Part shown: one piece after another, positions 1 to 9,803 of the stretch
How the letters are laid out: the number at the start of each line of letters is the position of its first letter
How positions within the stretch are numbered: the stretch's first letter is position 1
Source of the DNA: Nitrospira sp.
GTDB taxonomy: Bacteria > Nitrospirota > Nitrospiria > Nitrospirales > Nitrospiraceae
Length of the DNA: 64,000 nt
Assembly: GCA_025934915.1 (NCBI GenBank)
Contig: JAICWG010000001.1
Location: 1 to 64,000 of the forward strand
Direction of reading: 5' to 3'
Position numbers and translations under genes: made by a program
Notes under the pieces: model-generated
Database searches by the model: none
What the model was told of the DNA's origin: nothing
Seen by the model: only the letters and a program-made list of their open reading frames with translations

Positions 1-410
1 ACGCCCGCCTCCCGGGCGGTTTCAGCCATTGAGATCACGACTCGTTGCAGCACGTCCAGACTCAATCCTTCTTCCAGAATGAATGCGGCGCTTAGATACA
101 GAGGCTTGGCGCCGCACATGGCCAGATCGTTGATCGTCCCGTTTACTGCCAAACTCCCAATGTCACCTCCGGGGAAAAACAGCGGACGCACCACATAGGA
201 ATCGGTGGTGAAGGCGAGGGTCCCTTTCTCGACTTGCCAAGTCGCGCCGTCGTGCAGGGCCTCCAGCATGGGATTTTGAAAAGCCCGCACGAATACGTCT
301 TGAATCAACCCCTGCATGAGCCGTCCGCCCCCGCCATGCGCAAGTTGAATGGTTTGTTTTGATGCGATCAGCAAGGGACAGGCCGGCTCAAAGGGTTTGT
401 TGTCATCCAC
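1..410 (-). CDS. hypE: Hydrogenase maturation protein HypE (N-terminal part)
   Basis: The reading frame opens at a GTG (410-408) preceded by GGAAGAG and runs off the left edge of the window, so only about 136 N-terminal residues are visible. HypE dehydrates the thiocarbamoyl group made by HypF to give the cyanide ligands of the NiFe site. The family's N-terminal signature is present: a glycine-rich [10 protein letters not shown] segment, then a PurM-like ATP-binding region with [19 protein letters not shown] and [16 protein letters not shown]. It lies 24 bp downstream of hypD in the same operon. With hypF decayed, HypE would have no substrate unless another hypF exists elsewhere. Confidence 0.93.
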   Translation of the reverse strand, partial: MDDNKPFEPACPLLIASKQTIQLAHGGGGRLMQGLIQDVFVRAFQNPMLEALHDGATWQVEKGTLAFTTDSYVVRPLFFPGGDIGSLAVNGTINDLAMCGAKPLYLSAAFILEEGLSLDVLQRVVISMAETAREAG

Positions 411-433
411 AGTCGTTCGCTCTCTCTTCCCGT

Positions 434-1543
434 CTAGGCTCTAGCTGAGGCATGGGAGCGGTATCGATAGTAGGCGGCGCAGGCCCCTTCGCTTGAAACC
501 ATCGGCGCACCTAGTGGTTGCTCCGGCGTGCAACGGGTCCCGAAGGCCGGGCAGTCCGGCGGTTTGAGCAAACCTTGAAGGACTAATCCGCTCCGGCATT
601 CCGGATCTTCAATGCCTTCGGTGAGCTGCTCAAGTTCCCGCTGAAACTTCAGCTCAGCATCATAGGCACGGTAAGCTGATTTGAGACGGAGTCCGCTTGC
701 CGGAATTTCGCCGATGCCACGCCAGGTTCGAGGAGTCGGTTCGAAAACCTCATTGACGAGGGACCTGGCCTGTCGGTTCCCTTCCCGACCGACCGATCGC
801 GTATATTGGTTCTCGATCTCGACCCGTCCCTCCTCCAACTGGCTGACCAACATGGCTACGCCTTCGAGCACATCGAGCGGCTCGAATCCGGTCACGACGA
901 TCGGAACGCGATACCGTTGGGCAATGGCCTCGTACTTCTCATAGCCCATCACGGTACACACATGACCAGCTGCAAGAAACCCCTGGATCCGATTTTGAGG
1001 AGACGACAGGATTGCTTCCATCGCCGGAGGCACCAGCACATGGGCGATCAGCAAACTGAAGTTCGTGATTCCCAACTGCTTCGCTTGCGTGACCGCTATG
1101 GCCCAGGCCGGTGCAGTCGTTTCAAATCCCACGGCAAAACAGACGACCTCACGATCAGAATTTTTGCGAGCCAATTCGAGCGCATCCAGCGGCGAATAGA
1201 TGATCCTGACATCTCCGCCTGCCGCCTTCACGCCGAACAGGTCGCCGTGGGAACCGGGAACACGCAACATATCGCCGAACGAGCAGAAGATTACGCCAGG
1301 CGCGAATGCGATGCAGGCCGCCTGATCGATCAGGGACACCGAAGTCACGCAGACCGGACAGCCCGGTCCATGGACGAGCGTAAGGTCCCTTGGCAACAAG
1401 CTGTCGAGCCCGAACCGGACAATCGCGTGGGTCTGCCCCCCACAGACTTCCATGATCGTCCAAGGCCGACGCACCGTCTTCTTGATCCGCTCCGCCAGCG
1501 CCGTCGCCACGGCGTGATCGCGAAATTCATCCACGTACTTCAT
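434..1543 (-). CDS. hypD: Hydrogenase maturation factor HypD
   Basis: HypD is the [4Fe-4S] scaffold on which, with HypC, the Fe(CN)2CO unit of NiFe hydrogenases is assembled. The start at 1543 is chosen because ATG there gives the usual [10 protein letters not shown]-terminus and follows GGAGAG; an upstream alternative adds six residues. Visible family motifs are CGGQTHAI (Cys34), GPGCPVCV (Cys62 and Cys65), GFETTAP, and the cysteine-containing C-terminal iron-sulfur region ([32 protein letters not shown]). The length of 369 aa is normal and the frame is intact. It sits between a gene-free gap upstream and hypE downstream. Certain as a family call. Confidence 0.97.
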   Translation of the reverse strand: MKYVDEFRDHAVATALAERIKKTVRRPWTIMEVCGGQTHAIVRFGLDSLLPRDLTLVHGPGCPVCVTSVSLIDQAACIAFAPGVIFCSFGDMLRVPGSHGDLFGVKAAGGDVRIIYSPLDALELARKNSDREVVCFAVGFETTAPAWAIAVTQAKQLGITNFSLLIAHVLVPPAMEAILSSPQNRIQGFLAAGHVCTVMGYEKYEAIAQRYRVPIVVTGFEPLDVLEGVAMLVSQLEEGRVEIENQYTRSVGREGNRQARSLVNEVFEPTPRTWRGIGEIPASGLRLKSAYRAYDAELKFQRELEQLTEGIEDPECRSGLVLQGLLKPPDCPAFGTRCTPEQPLGAPMVSSEGACAAYYRYRSHASARA

Positions 1544-1561
1544 GATCGTAACTCTCCGCAA

Positions 1562-2046
1562 CCTCGTCGCTCGACATCAAACCCACGATTCGCTGAGGAT
1601 CAATTTTGGTCTTTGAGGAGACAGATAAACTTGGCGTAGTGAGGCATCAGTACTCGCCCTTGTGAATTCTGCGCCGTCTCAACGGCCTGCGACTCACAGG
1701 CAGGCGTTGAGTAACTGGGTTGCGCATCGACTGTCCGATGCAGCCGCTGGCTCGGGACGCGCTATGCTTCTTGAACCACGCGCATGTTGCCCTTCACGAA
1801 GCCGCTCTCGAACACGTCGTTATGCAGCTTCTACTTCGACGTGATCGCATGTGGAGGCCGGAGCTGGAATCGGTTGACCCTCTTCCTTCAATCCCTTTAT
1901 CGGACCCTTCCAACCGTCGCAAGTTCGAGTGTCGCCTCTTACCTCTCGCAGTTCACTCCTTGCCGAAAGGGAGGGAACAGATAGCAGGGATAGTTTCAAT
2001 AGGCGGAGCGCGAAATTGTGGACAATGACTCATGAAGAGCGACTTA
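1562..2046. other. Gene-free gap in the hyp operon
   Basis: No reading frame here on either strand resembles a known protein. hypB, usually found near hypA, is not in this gap or anywhere else in the window. The gap interrupts an otherwise tightly packed operon and contains one copy of an 18-bp repeat (1592-1609) whose other copy is at 2415-2432. A short minus-strand ORF with an ATG near 1643 ends after 15 codons at a TGA inside the repeat. The stretch may be the remains of a lost gene, but this is inference. Confidence 0.5.
1592..1609. repeat. 18-bp direct repeat, copy 1
   Basis: GCTGAGGATCAATTTTGG here matches GCTGAGGATCCATTTTGG at 2415-2432 in 17 of 18 positions, in the same orientation. 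The two copies bracket the DUF3303-like gene and the gene-free gap. Confidence 0.5.
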
Positions 2047-2364
2047 TCACTTTCTCTTCGGATCAATGTGCTTCGTCCATTCATCCATCGTCGTAACCGG
2101 ATGAATTGTGCCGGTTTGGGTCGGGGCCAACGGTTCGAAAAACTCCAAGAGTGACTGATAGTCCTTGGCCTGAACGGTGATGTAGTAAGTATGTTCCGTG
2201 GCGGCGACATAGGCACTCAGGATCTTTACTCCTTTCTTGGCGGCGAGATCCCGCTTAGCCCAGAACTCGTTGAGCATCGTGGCTCCCTCGTTACTTCTTC
2301 CCGGGCAATTCTCAGGCGTGTGCGTCCAATGAGCTACAAACACCATCCCATCGCTGTCATTCAT
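2047..2364 (-). CDS. Small DUF3303-like protein
   Basis: A 105-aa protein starting at an ATG (2364) behind a very strong ribosome-binding site (AGGAGGAGGA). The N-terminus MNDSDGMVFVAHWTHTPENC followed by a helix and an EHTYYITVQAKDYQSLLEFF segment resembles the small alpha/beta (ferredoxin-like fold) proteins of the DUF3303 type. It has no signal peptide or membrane segment. It lies 20 bp downstream of the DUF2283-like gene within the hydrogenase maturation operon. Its function is unknown, and the family assignment is by eye. Confidence 0.7.
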   Translation of the reverse strand: MNDSDGMVFVAHWTHTPENCPGRSNEGATMLNEFWAKRDLAAKKGVKILSAYVAATEHTYYITVQAKDYQSLLEFFEPLAPTQTGTIHPVTTMDEWTKHIDPKRK

Positions 2365-2383
2365 AATTCGTCCTCCTCCTTGA

Positions 2384-2515
2384 TCATCTGTCTCTCGATC
2401 TTGCCGTGAAGCTTGCTGAGGATCCATTTTGGAATTCGACCTTGTTGGCGGCATTGTCAATATCAATACCCACCAGCCGTCCGCTCGAATCGTAATCGAG
2501 CATGACGAGCTTCAT
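2384..2515 (-). CDS. 43-aa DUF2283-like protein, probably truncated
   Basis: The ATG (2515) overlaps the hypC stop codon (ATGA), so translation is probably coupled to hypC. The segment MLDYDSSGRLVGIDIDNAA closely matches the second half of small DUF2283 proteins, which normally begin with a strand and a YDxEADxLYI motif that is absent here. The 18-bp repeat copy 2415-2432 lies inside the gene, and the C-terminal residues after it look unrelated to the family. It may be a truncated gene fused to repeat-derived sequence. Function unknown. Confidence 0.55.
   Translation of the reverse strand: MKLVMLDYDSSGRLVGIDIDNAANKVEFQNGSSASFTARSRDR
2415..2432. repeat. 18-bp direct repeat, copy 2
   Basis: Second copy of the 18-bp repeat also found at 1592-1609, with one mismatch. 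It lies within the 3' part of the DUF2283-like gene. Confidence 0.5.
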
Positions 2516-2760
2516 GGTTTAAACCTTCGAGTTGAATCAGAAGCCGCCAGGTCCGTGTAGGTCTGCAACGTTCGTCGCGCTGCTTCCTCATCCAACCGAC
2601 TGATGGCAAAGCCGACATGGACGATGACGTAGTCACCCACCTTGGCTTCCGGTACCAACGCTAATGAAACGGATTTCGTGACTCCTCCGAACGACACCGT
2701 CGCTGTGCGAAGCGTGTCCTCTTCGATGTTTAAGACTTGTCCTGGGACCGCGAGACACAT
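2512..2760 (-). CDS. hypC: Hydrogenase maturation chaperone HypC
   Basis: An 82-aa HypC/HupF-family chaperone that carries the Fe(CN)2CO unit from HypD to the large-subunit precursor. It starts with the hallmark MCLAVPGQV, in which Cys2 is the essential ligand exposed after Met removal; GDYVIVHVGFAISRLDEEEA-type C-terminal motifs follow. The frame is continuous with the end of hypF: no stop codon separates them. Because Cys2 must be N-terminal to work, and because AGGGAAGG sits about 10 bases before the ATG, I call an independent start at 2760. The stop overlaps the ATG of the next gene. Intact. Confidence 0.93.
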   Translation of the reverse strand: MCLAVPGQVLNIEEDTLRTATVSFGGVTKSVSLALVPEAKVGDYVIVHVGFAISRLDEEAARRTLQTYTDLAASDSTRRFKP

Positions 2761-4793
2761 CTTATGGGCACCTTCCCTACTGACCATCAATTGGTTTGAA
2801 GCGACTACTGCCTGACCTAGAGACAGCCCGCCGTCGTTGGGTGGAACCAACGCATGGCCATACACAGTGAACCCCGCGTTGTTCTCCAAACGTTGTCTGA
2901 CAAGGGAGAGGAGCAGCCGATTCTGAAAATAGCCGCCGGTCATGACGACACGAGGCAGGCCGGCCTCTTGAGCCAGGCTGACAGTTGCCGTGGCAAGGCC
3001 CGCATGAAACCGAGCAGCAATCTTATCAGGATTAGTGCCTCTGCGAAGATCATCGAGTAAGGCGTTGATCATAGGACGCCAATCGGCCATCCGCTTAGTA
3101 TCAGGGCTATCACTGAGCACCACATCCATCGGATACCCTTCCATGCTCATTATGCCTTCATCTGCTCCTCGCTCCGCGGCAAACTGGACTGCCATCGCCA
3201 CCTGCCCTTCAAAGGACGCTTGTGAGCACAATCCAGTGAGTGATGCTACTGCGTCGAAGAGTCGCCCCATGCTCGTCGTCCATGGCGACGCTAAGTCGGA
3301 TCTGAGCAGGCTCCCCAACTACGCACGCTGATTCTCCGTCACCTTCCAAGAAGGCAGACGATGTACCAGCATCTCTTCTCCCATGAGTCCCCACAGTACC
3401 GCTGCGGCAGACCGGTTTGGCTCTCGCATGGCTGCTTCCCCACCAGGCAAGCGAAAGGGTCGGAGATGCGCAAACCGGCTGAACTGCAGGTAGCTCGCAA
3501 TCAAAAACTCTCCGCCCCAAACCCGCCCGTCTCCTCCATACCCAGCCCCGTCCCAGGCGATTCCCAGCACATCACCGTCAAGCCTGTGTTCCGCCATACA
3601 GAAAGCCACATGGGCATGGTGATGCTGCACGGGAACCAGAGGAACTAAAAGAGCTTCGCTCAACATTCTCGCAAAGGCCGTCGATCGATAATCAGGATGT
3701 AAATCGCAGGCGACAGCCTGCGGTGTGACCCGGAGCATTCGCTGGAGATCTTCGACGGCTTGTCGGAAGGCTCTGTCCGACTCGACGGTAGAAAGGTCAC
3801 CGAGATGCTGGCTGAGCACGACGCGATTGCCGGTAAGAAGGGCAGCGGTGTTGCCGGCAACATCACACCGAGATAGGGATTGCCAGGCGCCACAGCTTCA
3901 GCAAGGACTGCATCCTGCCGCTTACGCGCTAAGACGATCGGCGCCTGCGGTGAGCAGAGCAACGTCTCCTCATCGGAGGACAGCTGGCAGTAGGCTCGAG
4001 CCATCTCGATTGACGGAAACAGCACCGCAAATGGTTTCTCCGGTCTTCGTTTCCGATCGCGTAATCGCCGGACGTCCTCCTCCGACTTCGCATCGACCCA
4101 AAGTTGGAAGCCGCCCAATCCCTTTATCGCGACAATAAGTCCTTCATCGAGCATGACTTCAGTCCTCCGCAAGGCCTCCTCACCATCTGCGACTTTGTGA
4201 CCCTGCATATTCCACAAGAACAAGTGAGGGCCGCAGGCAGGACAGGCGATTGGTTCCGCGTGAAAACGTCGATCTGATTCGGTGGAATACTCGACGCGAC
4301 AAGCGGAGCAAAGGTCGAATCCGACCATGGTCGTGTTGGACCGATCGTAAGGAATCGCTGTGAGCAGGCTATAGCGTGGGCCGCATTGTGTGCAGGTGAG
4401 GAACGGGTACCGAAATCGGCGGTCATTGGGATCGACGAGCTCGCGGCGACAGTCCACGCATGTGGCCAGATCGGGCGGGATGACAAGAGCGCGTTGACCG
4501 GATTCAGCGCTCCGTTCTATCGAAAAACCGGCATCGTCGAGCACAGGAACGACACTCGTGCTCATCGTCTCTATAGAAGCTGAGGGCGGTACGCCGATGC
4601 GCATCCTCTGAAGAAATATCTCCACAACCGGTACGGCCCCTTCTACTTCGATCACCACGCCGTTTCTTGTGTTCTTAACCCACCCAGTCAACCCCAACTC
4701 GGATGCCAGTCGATAGATGAACGGACGGAATCCCACACCCTGTACCGTTCCTTCCACCTCGACCCGCATGCGCTGACAAAGAACCTCGCTCAT
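2761..4793 (-). pseudogene. hypF: Broken hydrogenase maturation carbamoyltransferase HypF
   Basis: HypF makes the thiocyanate precursor of the CN ligands from carbamoyl phosphate. The start ATG (4793) overlaps the hypA stop (ATGA). Present in order are the acylphosphatase domain (VEVEGTVQGVGFRPF), the paired zinc fingers (CVDC, CTQCG, CSAC, CPACG) and the first part of the YrdC domain up to PGNPYLGVMLP. At about 3852-3860 the frame jumps straight to NTAALLTGNRVVLSQHLGDL of the Kae1-like domain. Around 90-100 codons that family members have in between are missing, and the junction is also out of frame. A TAG (3319-3321) then interrupts the Kae1-like domain before LGSLLRSDLASPW. The last part, including MTGGYFQN and PPNDGGLSLGQ, is intact and runs into hypC without a stop. 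Not functional as written. Confidence 0.9.
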
Positions 4794-5143
4794 TCTTTTA
4801 CCACCAATTCGTGGATGACCACTTCCGGCTCGATTGATCCTACAACCAATAGTCCTCCACAAACAGAACAGGCCTCCAGGGATTGTGTGACTGAAATACC
4901 TCGCCGACATTGCGGACACCAGGCATCACACAAGACAGAGATGATCTCCAATGTCACGCCTTCGGCTTTGGTGCCGCGAGCTGCCAACATAAATGCTGTC
5001 TGCAACGCTGACTGATCATGAGTCAATAGGTGAGACAGCGCACTGACTTTCAGTCGCACTGCGGATAGCTTACCGTCCAGAGTTTCACCCAACTTGGTTT
5101 CCACAACCTTTATGACGTGCGTCATGAGATGGAATTCATGCAT
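4790..5143 (-). CDS. hypA: Hydrogenase nickel incorporation protein HypA
   Basis: HypA is the zinc-containing nickel chaperone that, with HypB, inserts Ni into the hydrogenase large subunit. The start at 5143 gives the conserved MHE N-terminus that binds nickel; an upstream in-frame ATG would add four residues. The zinc site is visible as CDAWCPQC and CSVCG. The start overlaps the end of the maturation protease gene by 8 bp and the stop overlaps the hypF ATG, so the genes are translationally coupled. The frame is intact at 117 aa. The partner hypB is not in the window. Confidence 0.95.
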   Translation of the reverse strand: MHEFHLMTHVIKVVETKLGETLDGKLSAVRLKVSALSHLLTHDQSALQTAFMLAARGTKAEGVTLEIISVLCDAWCPQCRRGISVTQSLEACSVCGGLLVVGSIEPEVVIHELVVKE

Positions 5144-5618
5144 GACACACTTCACATTCCCTGATGATCTGCCCTACGATTTCATCCAACGCCCTGGCCA
5201 CGGAGGACGACAACACCTGGCCTGCCTCCATATTGCCTGCTTCGATCCCGTAGACGATAACTCTAGCCGGGAGGACTCTCATTGTACGGGCCAACTCCAG
5301 CGCATCCACTGTACCGATGGCATGGCTTGAGCGAGGAAAGAGTTGGTTACTGATCGGGTTGTCCGAGGCATCGAGTCGGTGGATCGTGCCCGGAGTTTGT
5401 CCGCTGCGCGCTGCATCGATGAGAATCACAACTCGCACGCCTTTCATCAGCTCTATGAGGTCCACTCCCGCCATCTCCGCTTCGATCACTTCAGCGCGGT
5501 TGCCTACGACTTGTCGAAGTCAGCGAGCAGCTAGAAGGCCGACCGCATCATCTCCTCTTAGCTCATTACCAAGGCCAATGATCCGAATGGAGGAAGGGTT
5601 AGAATTATCATTCCTCAC
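5136..5618 (-). pseudogene. Hydrogenase maturation protease, interrupted by a stop codon
   Basis: HyaD/HycI-family endopeptidase that trims the C-terminal tail of the large subunit after nickel insertion. The gene starts at a GTG overlapping the hydA stop (GTGA, 5618). The N-terminus RIIGLGNELRGDDAVGLLAAR carries the GxGNxxxxDD nickel-sensing motif. A TGA (5522-5520, codon 33) follows at once, and the frame then continues as LRQVVGNRAEVIEAEMAG with the second conserved acidic residue and a normal C-terminus. The full 160-codon frame is otherwise open, so one substitution (for example CGA to TGA) would explain the break. Without it HydA would stay unprocessed. Confidence 0.85.
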
Positions 5619-6925
5619 GCACTGCCCTCTCGCCTGATCTCCAGATTCAAAAAATGCGCCGCGCAGGAAATGCAAGGATCGTAGCAACGGATGACCCGTT
5701 CACAAGCCAAGGCCGCCTCCTTATCGGAGAGATGCAAGAGACGCGGCATGAACTGGCGTAAGTCCTGTTCGATGCGAGATTGGTTCTGCGAGGTCGGCGG
5801 AACAATCTTGGCTTCACGGACCACACCGTCGCTGTCAACCCGGTATCGATGATAGAGAATGCCTCTGGGCGCTTCGGTGCAGGCCATACCGGTACCTGGT
5901 CGAACAACGACCGGTGTCGCCGGTAGGGGCGGAGGCTCATATCGCTCGATGAGCCGCAATGATTCCTCCAACGCGTAAAGAATTTCGACCGAGCGCGCGA
6001 TGATGCCGTGAAACGGATTACGCAAGGGCAGCGCGATTCGCCTGTCTGCCAGGACCTGCCTGGCCAGCGGCGTGAGATGGTCCTGATTCAAGTTCAGACG
6101 CGCAAGGGGGCCGACCAAATAGGATGAGCCTTGCAGCGCGCAGTGAAGAGCGTTGGAATAGGCCACCTGATGCTCGATGAAATGTTGTTCGAATTCGCTC
6201 GCAGAAATTTGTAGACCACTGGAGGCGACGACCCGCGCTTCATTAAAGGGATACTCATCGGGGTGTCGGAGTGCGACGTAATTGTAATCCTGCGCAAAAT
6301 CGGGATACTCGAAATCTGAGACCCAACGTACTATTTCCACCGCCGCATCGCGCGCCCATAACAGTTCATCCTTCAACGCTTCCAGCTCACGCCGCAGCGG
6401 CACCCGCGAGAAGCCACCGACCTTCACGGAGACTGGATGAACGGCACGGCCGCCAAGCAACGTCATAATCGCATTGCCTGCCTTCTTGAGTCGCAGGCCT
6501 CGGGTGACCACCGCCGCATGATCTTTGGCCATTGCAATGGCACTGTCGTACCCAAAAAAATCAGGCGCTTGGAGCAGATAGACATGCAGGGCGTGACTCT
6601 CGATCCATTCTCCACAATAGAGAAGCCGGCGCAGATCGCGTAGTGCGCCATCGACTCGCAGACCGAACACCTGCTCGATCGCATGCACGGCGCTCATCTG
6701 GTAGACGACCGGGCAGATGCCGCAGATCCGAGCCACGATGTCCGGCACTTCAGTATAATGCCGTCCCTGCAAGAAGGCCTCGAAAAATCTTGGCGGCTCA
6801 AAGATCTTGAGTTCCACGTCTTGGACTGTTTCACCTTTCACCGTGACGCGCAGTGCGCCTTCGCCCTCCACGCGCGCCACCATATTGACGGCGATGGTCC
6901 TCGTCTTCGCTTTTTCTTCAGGCAT
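5615..6925 (-). CDS. hydA: Group 3b-type [NiFe]-hydrogenase large subunit
   Basis: Catalytic subunit holding the NiFe(CN)2CO site of a cytoplasmic bidirectional, NAD(P)-linked hydrogenase (sulfhydrogenase type). Both nickel-ligand motifs are intact: RICGIC (Cys68, Cys71) and DPCISCAAH (Cys418, Cys421), followed by a short C-terminal tail that the maturation protease would remove. The 436-aa length fits the group. The subunit order hydB-hydG-hydD-hydA upstream and the motif style support group 3b, which is known from comammox and other Nitrospira. It is the only structural subunit gene here with an unbroken frame. Confidence 0.95.
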   Translation of the reverse strand: MPEEKAKTRTIAVNMVARVEGEGALRVTVKGETVQDVELKIFEPPRFFEAFLQGRHYTEVPDIVARICGICPVVYQMSAVHAIEQVFGLRVDGALRDLRRLLYCGEWIESHALHVYLLQAPDFFGYDSAIAMAKDHAAVVTRGLRLKKAGNAIMTLLGGRAVHPVSVKVGGFSRVPLRRELEALKDELLWARDAAVEIVRWVSDFEYPDFAQDYNYVALRHPDEYPFNEARVVASSGLQISASEFEQHFIEHQVAYSNALHCALQGSSYLVGPLARLNLNQDHLTPLARQVLADRRIALPLRNPFHGIIARSVEILYALEESLRLIERYEPPPLPATPVVVRPGTGMACTEAPRGILYHRYRVDSDGVVREAKIVPPTSQNQSRIEQDLRQFMPRLLHLSDKEAALACERVIRCYDPCISCAAHFLNLEIRREGSA

Positions 6926-6964
6926 GGAGTCCTCAACACTCGCAAGCGAGGTGCGCTTTGCGCG

Positions 6965-7786
6965 TCATGTCTTGCTCTCCCAGATATCGCTCTCAGCGCG
7001 AAAGGGCGACACGTATCCGTTGATGCCACGAAACCGACGCATGACTTCGACCGGGATTAATTGTAATTCGTCATGGAAGTGCCTCGCGAGCGATGCCGTG
7101 TTGGGTGGAAGGCCTGACCCCTTTCGTGCGCCTTCGCTGGAGCCGAAACAGCCATAACAGTCGCGGCCCATACTTGGACATATGGCGCCGCAGCCGGTCC
7201 TGGTCACCGGGCCGAGACAAGGCAGCCCCTTCGCGACCAGTACACAGATTATTCCTCGTCGCTTGCACTCCAGACACAGACTGTCGACAGACAAACGAGA
7301 TCAGACTCCGGCCACCAGATCCGTAATGACGCGCAGGAGTTGGCCCTTATCGATCGGGCAGCCCCACAGTTCGAAATCCACATGGACATGTTCCGAGATG
7401 GGCGTAGATGTACCGAGGCTCTGAATATATTCCGGGCTCGGGTAGACTTCGCGCTTGAACGATTCGACATCGGCCCAGTTCCGCAATGCTTGAATGCCGC
7501 CGGCCGTCGCACAGGCTCCGATCGTGATCAACACCTTCGTTTGTTGTCGGACGGCGAGAATACGATGGGCATCCTCCGCCGTCGTAATCGATCCTTCCAC
7601 CAGAGCGATATCGTACGGGCCCGGCCTCATGTCGCTGGAAGCCTCAGGGAAATAGGCGATGTCCAGTATCCGACCTAATGCAAGCAGGTCTTCCTCAAGA
7701 TTCAAGATGCTGAGCTGGCACCCGTCGCAGGAGGCGAACTTGAATACGGCCAGTCTTGGCCGCTGCCGCTCATCAGGGTTGAACAT
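6965..7786 (-). pseudogene. hydD: [NiFe]-hydrogenase small (delta) subunit with in-frame stop
   Basis: Electron-transfer subunit with three predicted [4Fe-4S] clusters. The N-terminal part shows CDGCQLS and the GACATAGG loop, and the C-terminal part carries LECKRRG, GLPCLGP, GCGAICPS and GRDCYGCFG. A TGA (7303-7301) splits it after [12 protein letters not shown], and the same frame then continues with SRLSVDSLCLECK, so a single C-to-T change in CGA would account for it. The upstream 161-aa piece would lack several cluster ligands. The start ATG (7786) lies 9 bp after the hydG stop. Confidence 0.87.
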
Positions 7787-7795
7787 CGCTTCGCC

Positions 7796-8654
7796 TCACA
7801 CTCCCGTCCGCCCTAACCAGGGCTCGACTCGGTCATATCGCATGACCGGGCCGTCTTTGCATACAAAGTACGGACCCATCTGGCAATGACCGCACAGGCC
7901 GATCCCACACTCCATGTGGCGTTCCAGCGAGACATAAACGGCCGTCTCCGGAACTCCGCGCCTTATTAGGTAGGATGGGCACGCCCAGACGCATCATAAT
8001 TTCAGGTCCGCACAGCAGCACGATGGTCTTCAGCGGGTCGATCGATACCAGCTCGAACAGTTCTGTCACCACGCCGATGTGATACCTCCAACTCTTGTCC
8101 GGTTGATCGCTGGTCAGCAACACTTCTGTATCAGGAGAGCGCCGCCATGCATCGAATCGCTCGCGATAGAGGAGGTCGTGCGGCGTCTTGACGCCGTGCA
8201 GTATTTTGACGGACCCATATTGCGCTCGCCGACGGAAGATGTACTCGATGGCCCCTACCACCGGAGCGCAACCCAGGCCGCCCGTGACAATCACGACGTC
8301 GCGGCCACGCGCCTCCTCCAGCGGCCAACCTTGTCCGAACGGGCCTCGGACGCCCAAGACATCACCCGGCTGGAGACCGGCGATCGCTTTGGTGATTCGA
8401 CCCACAGCTCGGATGGTATGATCCAGCAACTCCGGCGCATCCGGGTCCGAAACGATGGAAATCGCCACCTCCCCAACTCCGAATAGATAAACCATATTGA
8501 ACTGGCCGGTCTTGAATCGAAATCGGCGCTGCATCTGCTCGTCGACAAACTGCAAGCGGTAGGTGTTGATGTCTTCGGCTTCCCGGATCTTCTCGACAAT
8601 AGTCGCCGGATGGATGACATAGGGGTTCGCTATTGAATCAGCCTCGACCTGCAC
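7796..8654 (-). pseudogene. hydG: Hydrogenase gamma subunit (FAD/NAD(P)-binding), frameshifted
   Basis: Diaphorase subunit of the group 3b hydrogenase, related to ferredoxin-NADP reductase and dihydroorotate dehydrogenase electron-transfer subunits. A GTG start (8654) lies 2 bp after the hydB stop. The FAD region (FKTGQFNMVYLFGVGE) and NAD region (VTGGLGCAPVVGAIEYIF, LLCGPEIMMR) are in one frame. At about 7965-7972 the frame shifts; the C-terminal [2Fe-2S] motif (LERHMECGIGLCGHCQMG, then FVCKDGPVMRYDRVEPW) is read in another frame that ends at the TGA 7798-7796. As written, the protein would carry an unrelated tail and no iron-sulfur cluster. Confidence 0.87.
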
Positions 8655-8656
8655 GG

Positions 8657-9803
8657 TTAGGTGCCTTCTACCGGTCGTTCAGTGACCGACGACCGGCTGC
8701 CCGATGTCAGCCAAGCCGACAACTCCTCGGTCAAATCGATACCAACCGGGCACCATGTGATGCACCGGCCGCAGCCGACGCAGCCGGACGTGCCGAATTG
8801 ATCGATCCACGAGGCGAGCTTATGGGTCAGCCACATCCGGTAGCGATCTTTGATCGTGGGGCGAATGTTCTTGCCGTGGATGTAGCCGTGCTCTTGCGTA
8901 AAACAGGAATCCCACAATCTGGCGTGCGCGGTTTGTTGGTGCGAAAGATCCGGCGTCTCTTCGACTGTATGACAAAAACAGGTCGGACAGACCATCGTGC
9001 AATTCGTGCAAGCGAGGCATCGTCCCGCCACATCGTTCCATCGTGGATGTTCATGGGCATCGTACAGAGCTTGAGGCAAGCGAGCGTGATCCAGTCGGCG
9101 GACTTGGCTTCGAGCACAGGCATCGATGCATTTCGCCGCTTCGCCGATCAGTTCCTCCGAGGCGGGAGACAGTGAGATAGCTTCCAGCACATGATGGCCG
9201 GCCTCGCTGCCCGCTTCGACGAGTAACCGGTCGTCCACTTCCGTCAAAGCGAGATCGAAGCCGGTTTGTGCGCGAGGGCCGGTCTCCATCGACGCGCAGA
9301 AACAGGTCACTAGGGCCCTCGTGCAGTTTACGGCTATCACGAAAAGTCCTTCGCGGCGAGCCGCGTAGTAAGGATCCCGATAGGCATCGTTCAAAAAAAT
9401 CCGATCTTGAATGGCGAGCCCGGCGAGATCGCAGGCGCGAGCCCAATGACCGCCACCTTCTCCGGTTGAGGCATCATCTGACGCGCTGCAAACCCATCCT
9501 TCGTCCGCTCGATCTGCAAGAGCGGCTCACGTGGCGCAAAGGCGAACGACTTCAGCGATTGCGGCCCGTGGACGACACCGAAGATTTCGGTGGAACGGGT
9601 CTGTTCCAATCGATAGCACGCCGGTTCTTGGTGATCGCGCCGCCGATCGGCAAATCCGACACGAACCGGATTGACTCCCACACGACAGACCCGTCACGCA
9701 CAGTGAGCCCGACAACTCGATATCCCTTCACACTCAAGACATCGAGCAATCGTTGTAGGTCGGCTTTTTGTAGGACGCCGCAGTGTTCGCCAGCCATCGC
9801 CAT
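8657..9803 (-). pseudogene. hydB: Hydrogenase beta subunit (4Fe-4S ferredoxin type), two frameshifts
   Basis: Iron-sulfur subunit that passes electrons between HydD and HydG. Three consecutive reading frames together give one full-length protein. The first runs from the ATG at 9803 to about 9640 (ending VSDLPIG), the second from about 9640 to 9440 (DHQEPACYRLEQTRS to EKVAVIG), and the third from about 9440 to the TAA at 8657 (RACDLAGLAIQDRIFL onward). The last part contains the cluster motifs CLACTNCTMVCPTC and [14 protein letters not shown]. Each break is explained by loss of one base in a G-rich spot. This is the first gene of the operon. Confidence 0.87.

Noticed and set aside
806-1639. 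277-codon plus-strand ORF
   Set aside because: It runs antisense to hypD, which has all its family motifs; the plus-strand translation has no recognisable domain.
2761-9803. Explanation of all breaks as sequencing error
   Set aside because: Nonsense substitutions and a deletion of about 90-100 codons are not typical of base-calling error, and later genes up to 9.3 kb long are intact. It still needs read-level confirmation, so it is listed as the main alternative, not excluded.
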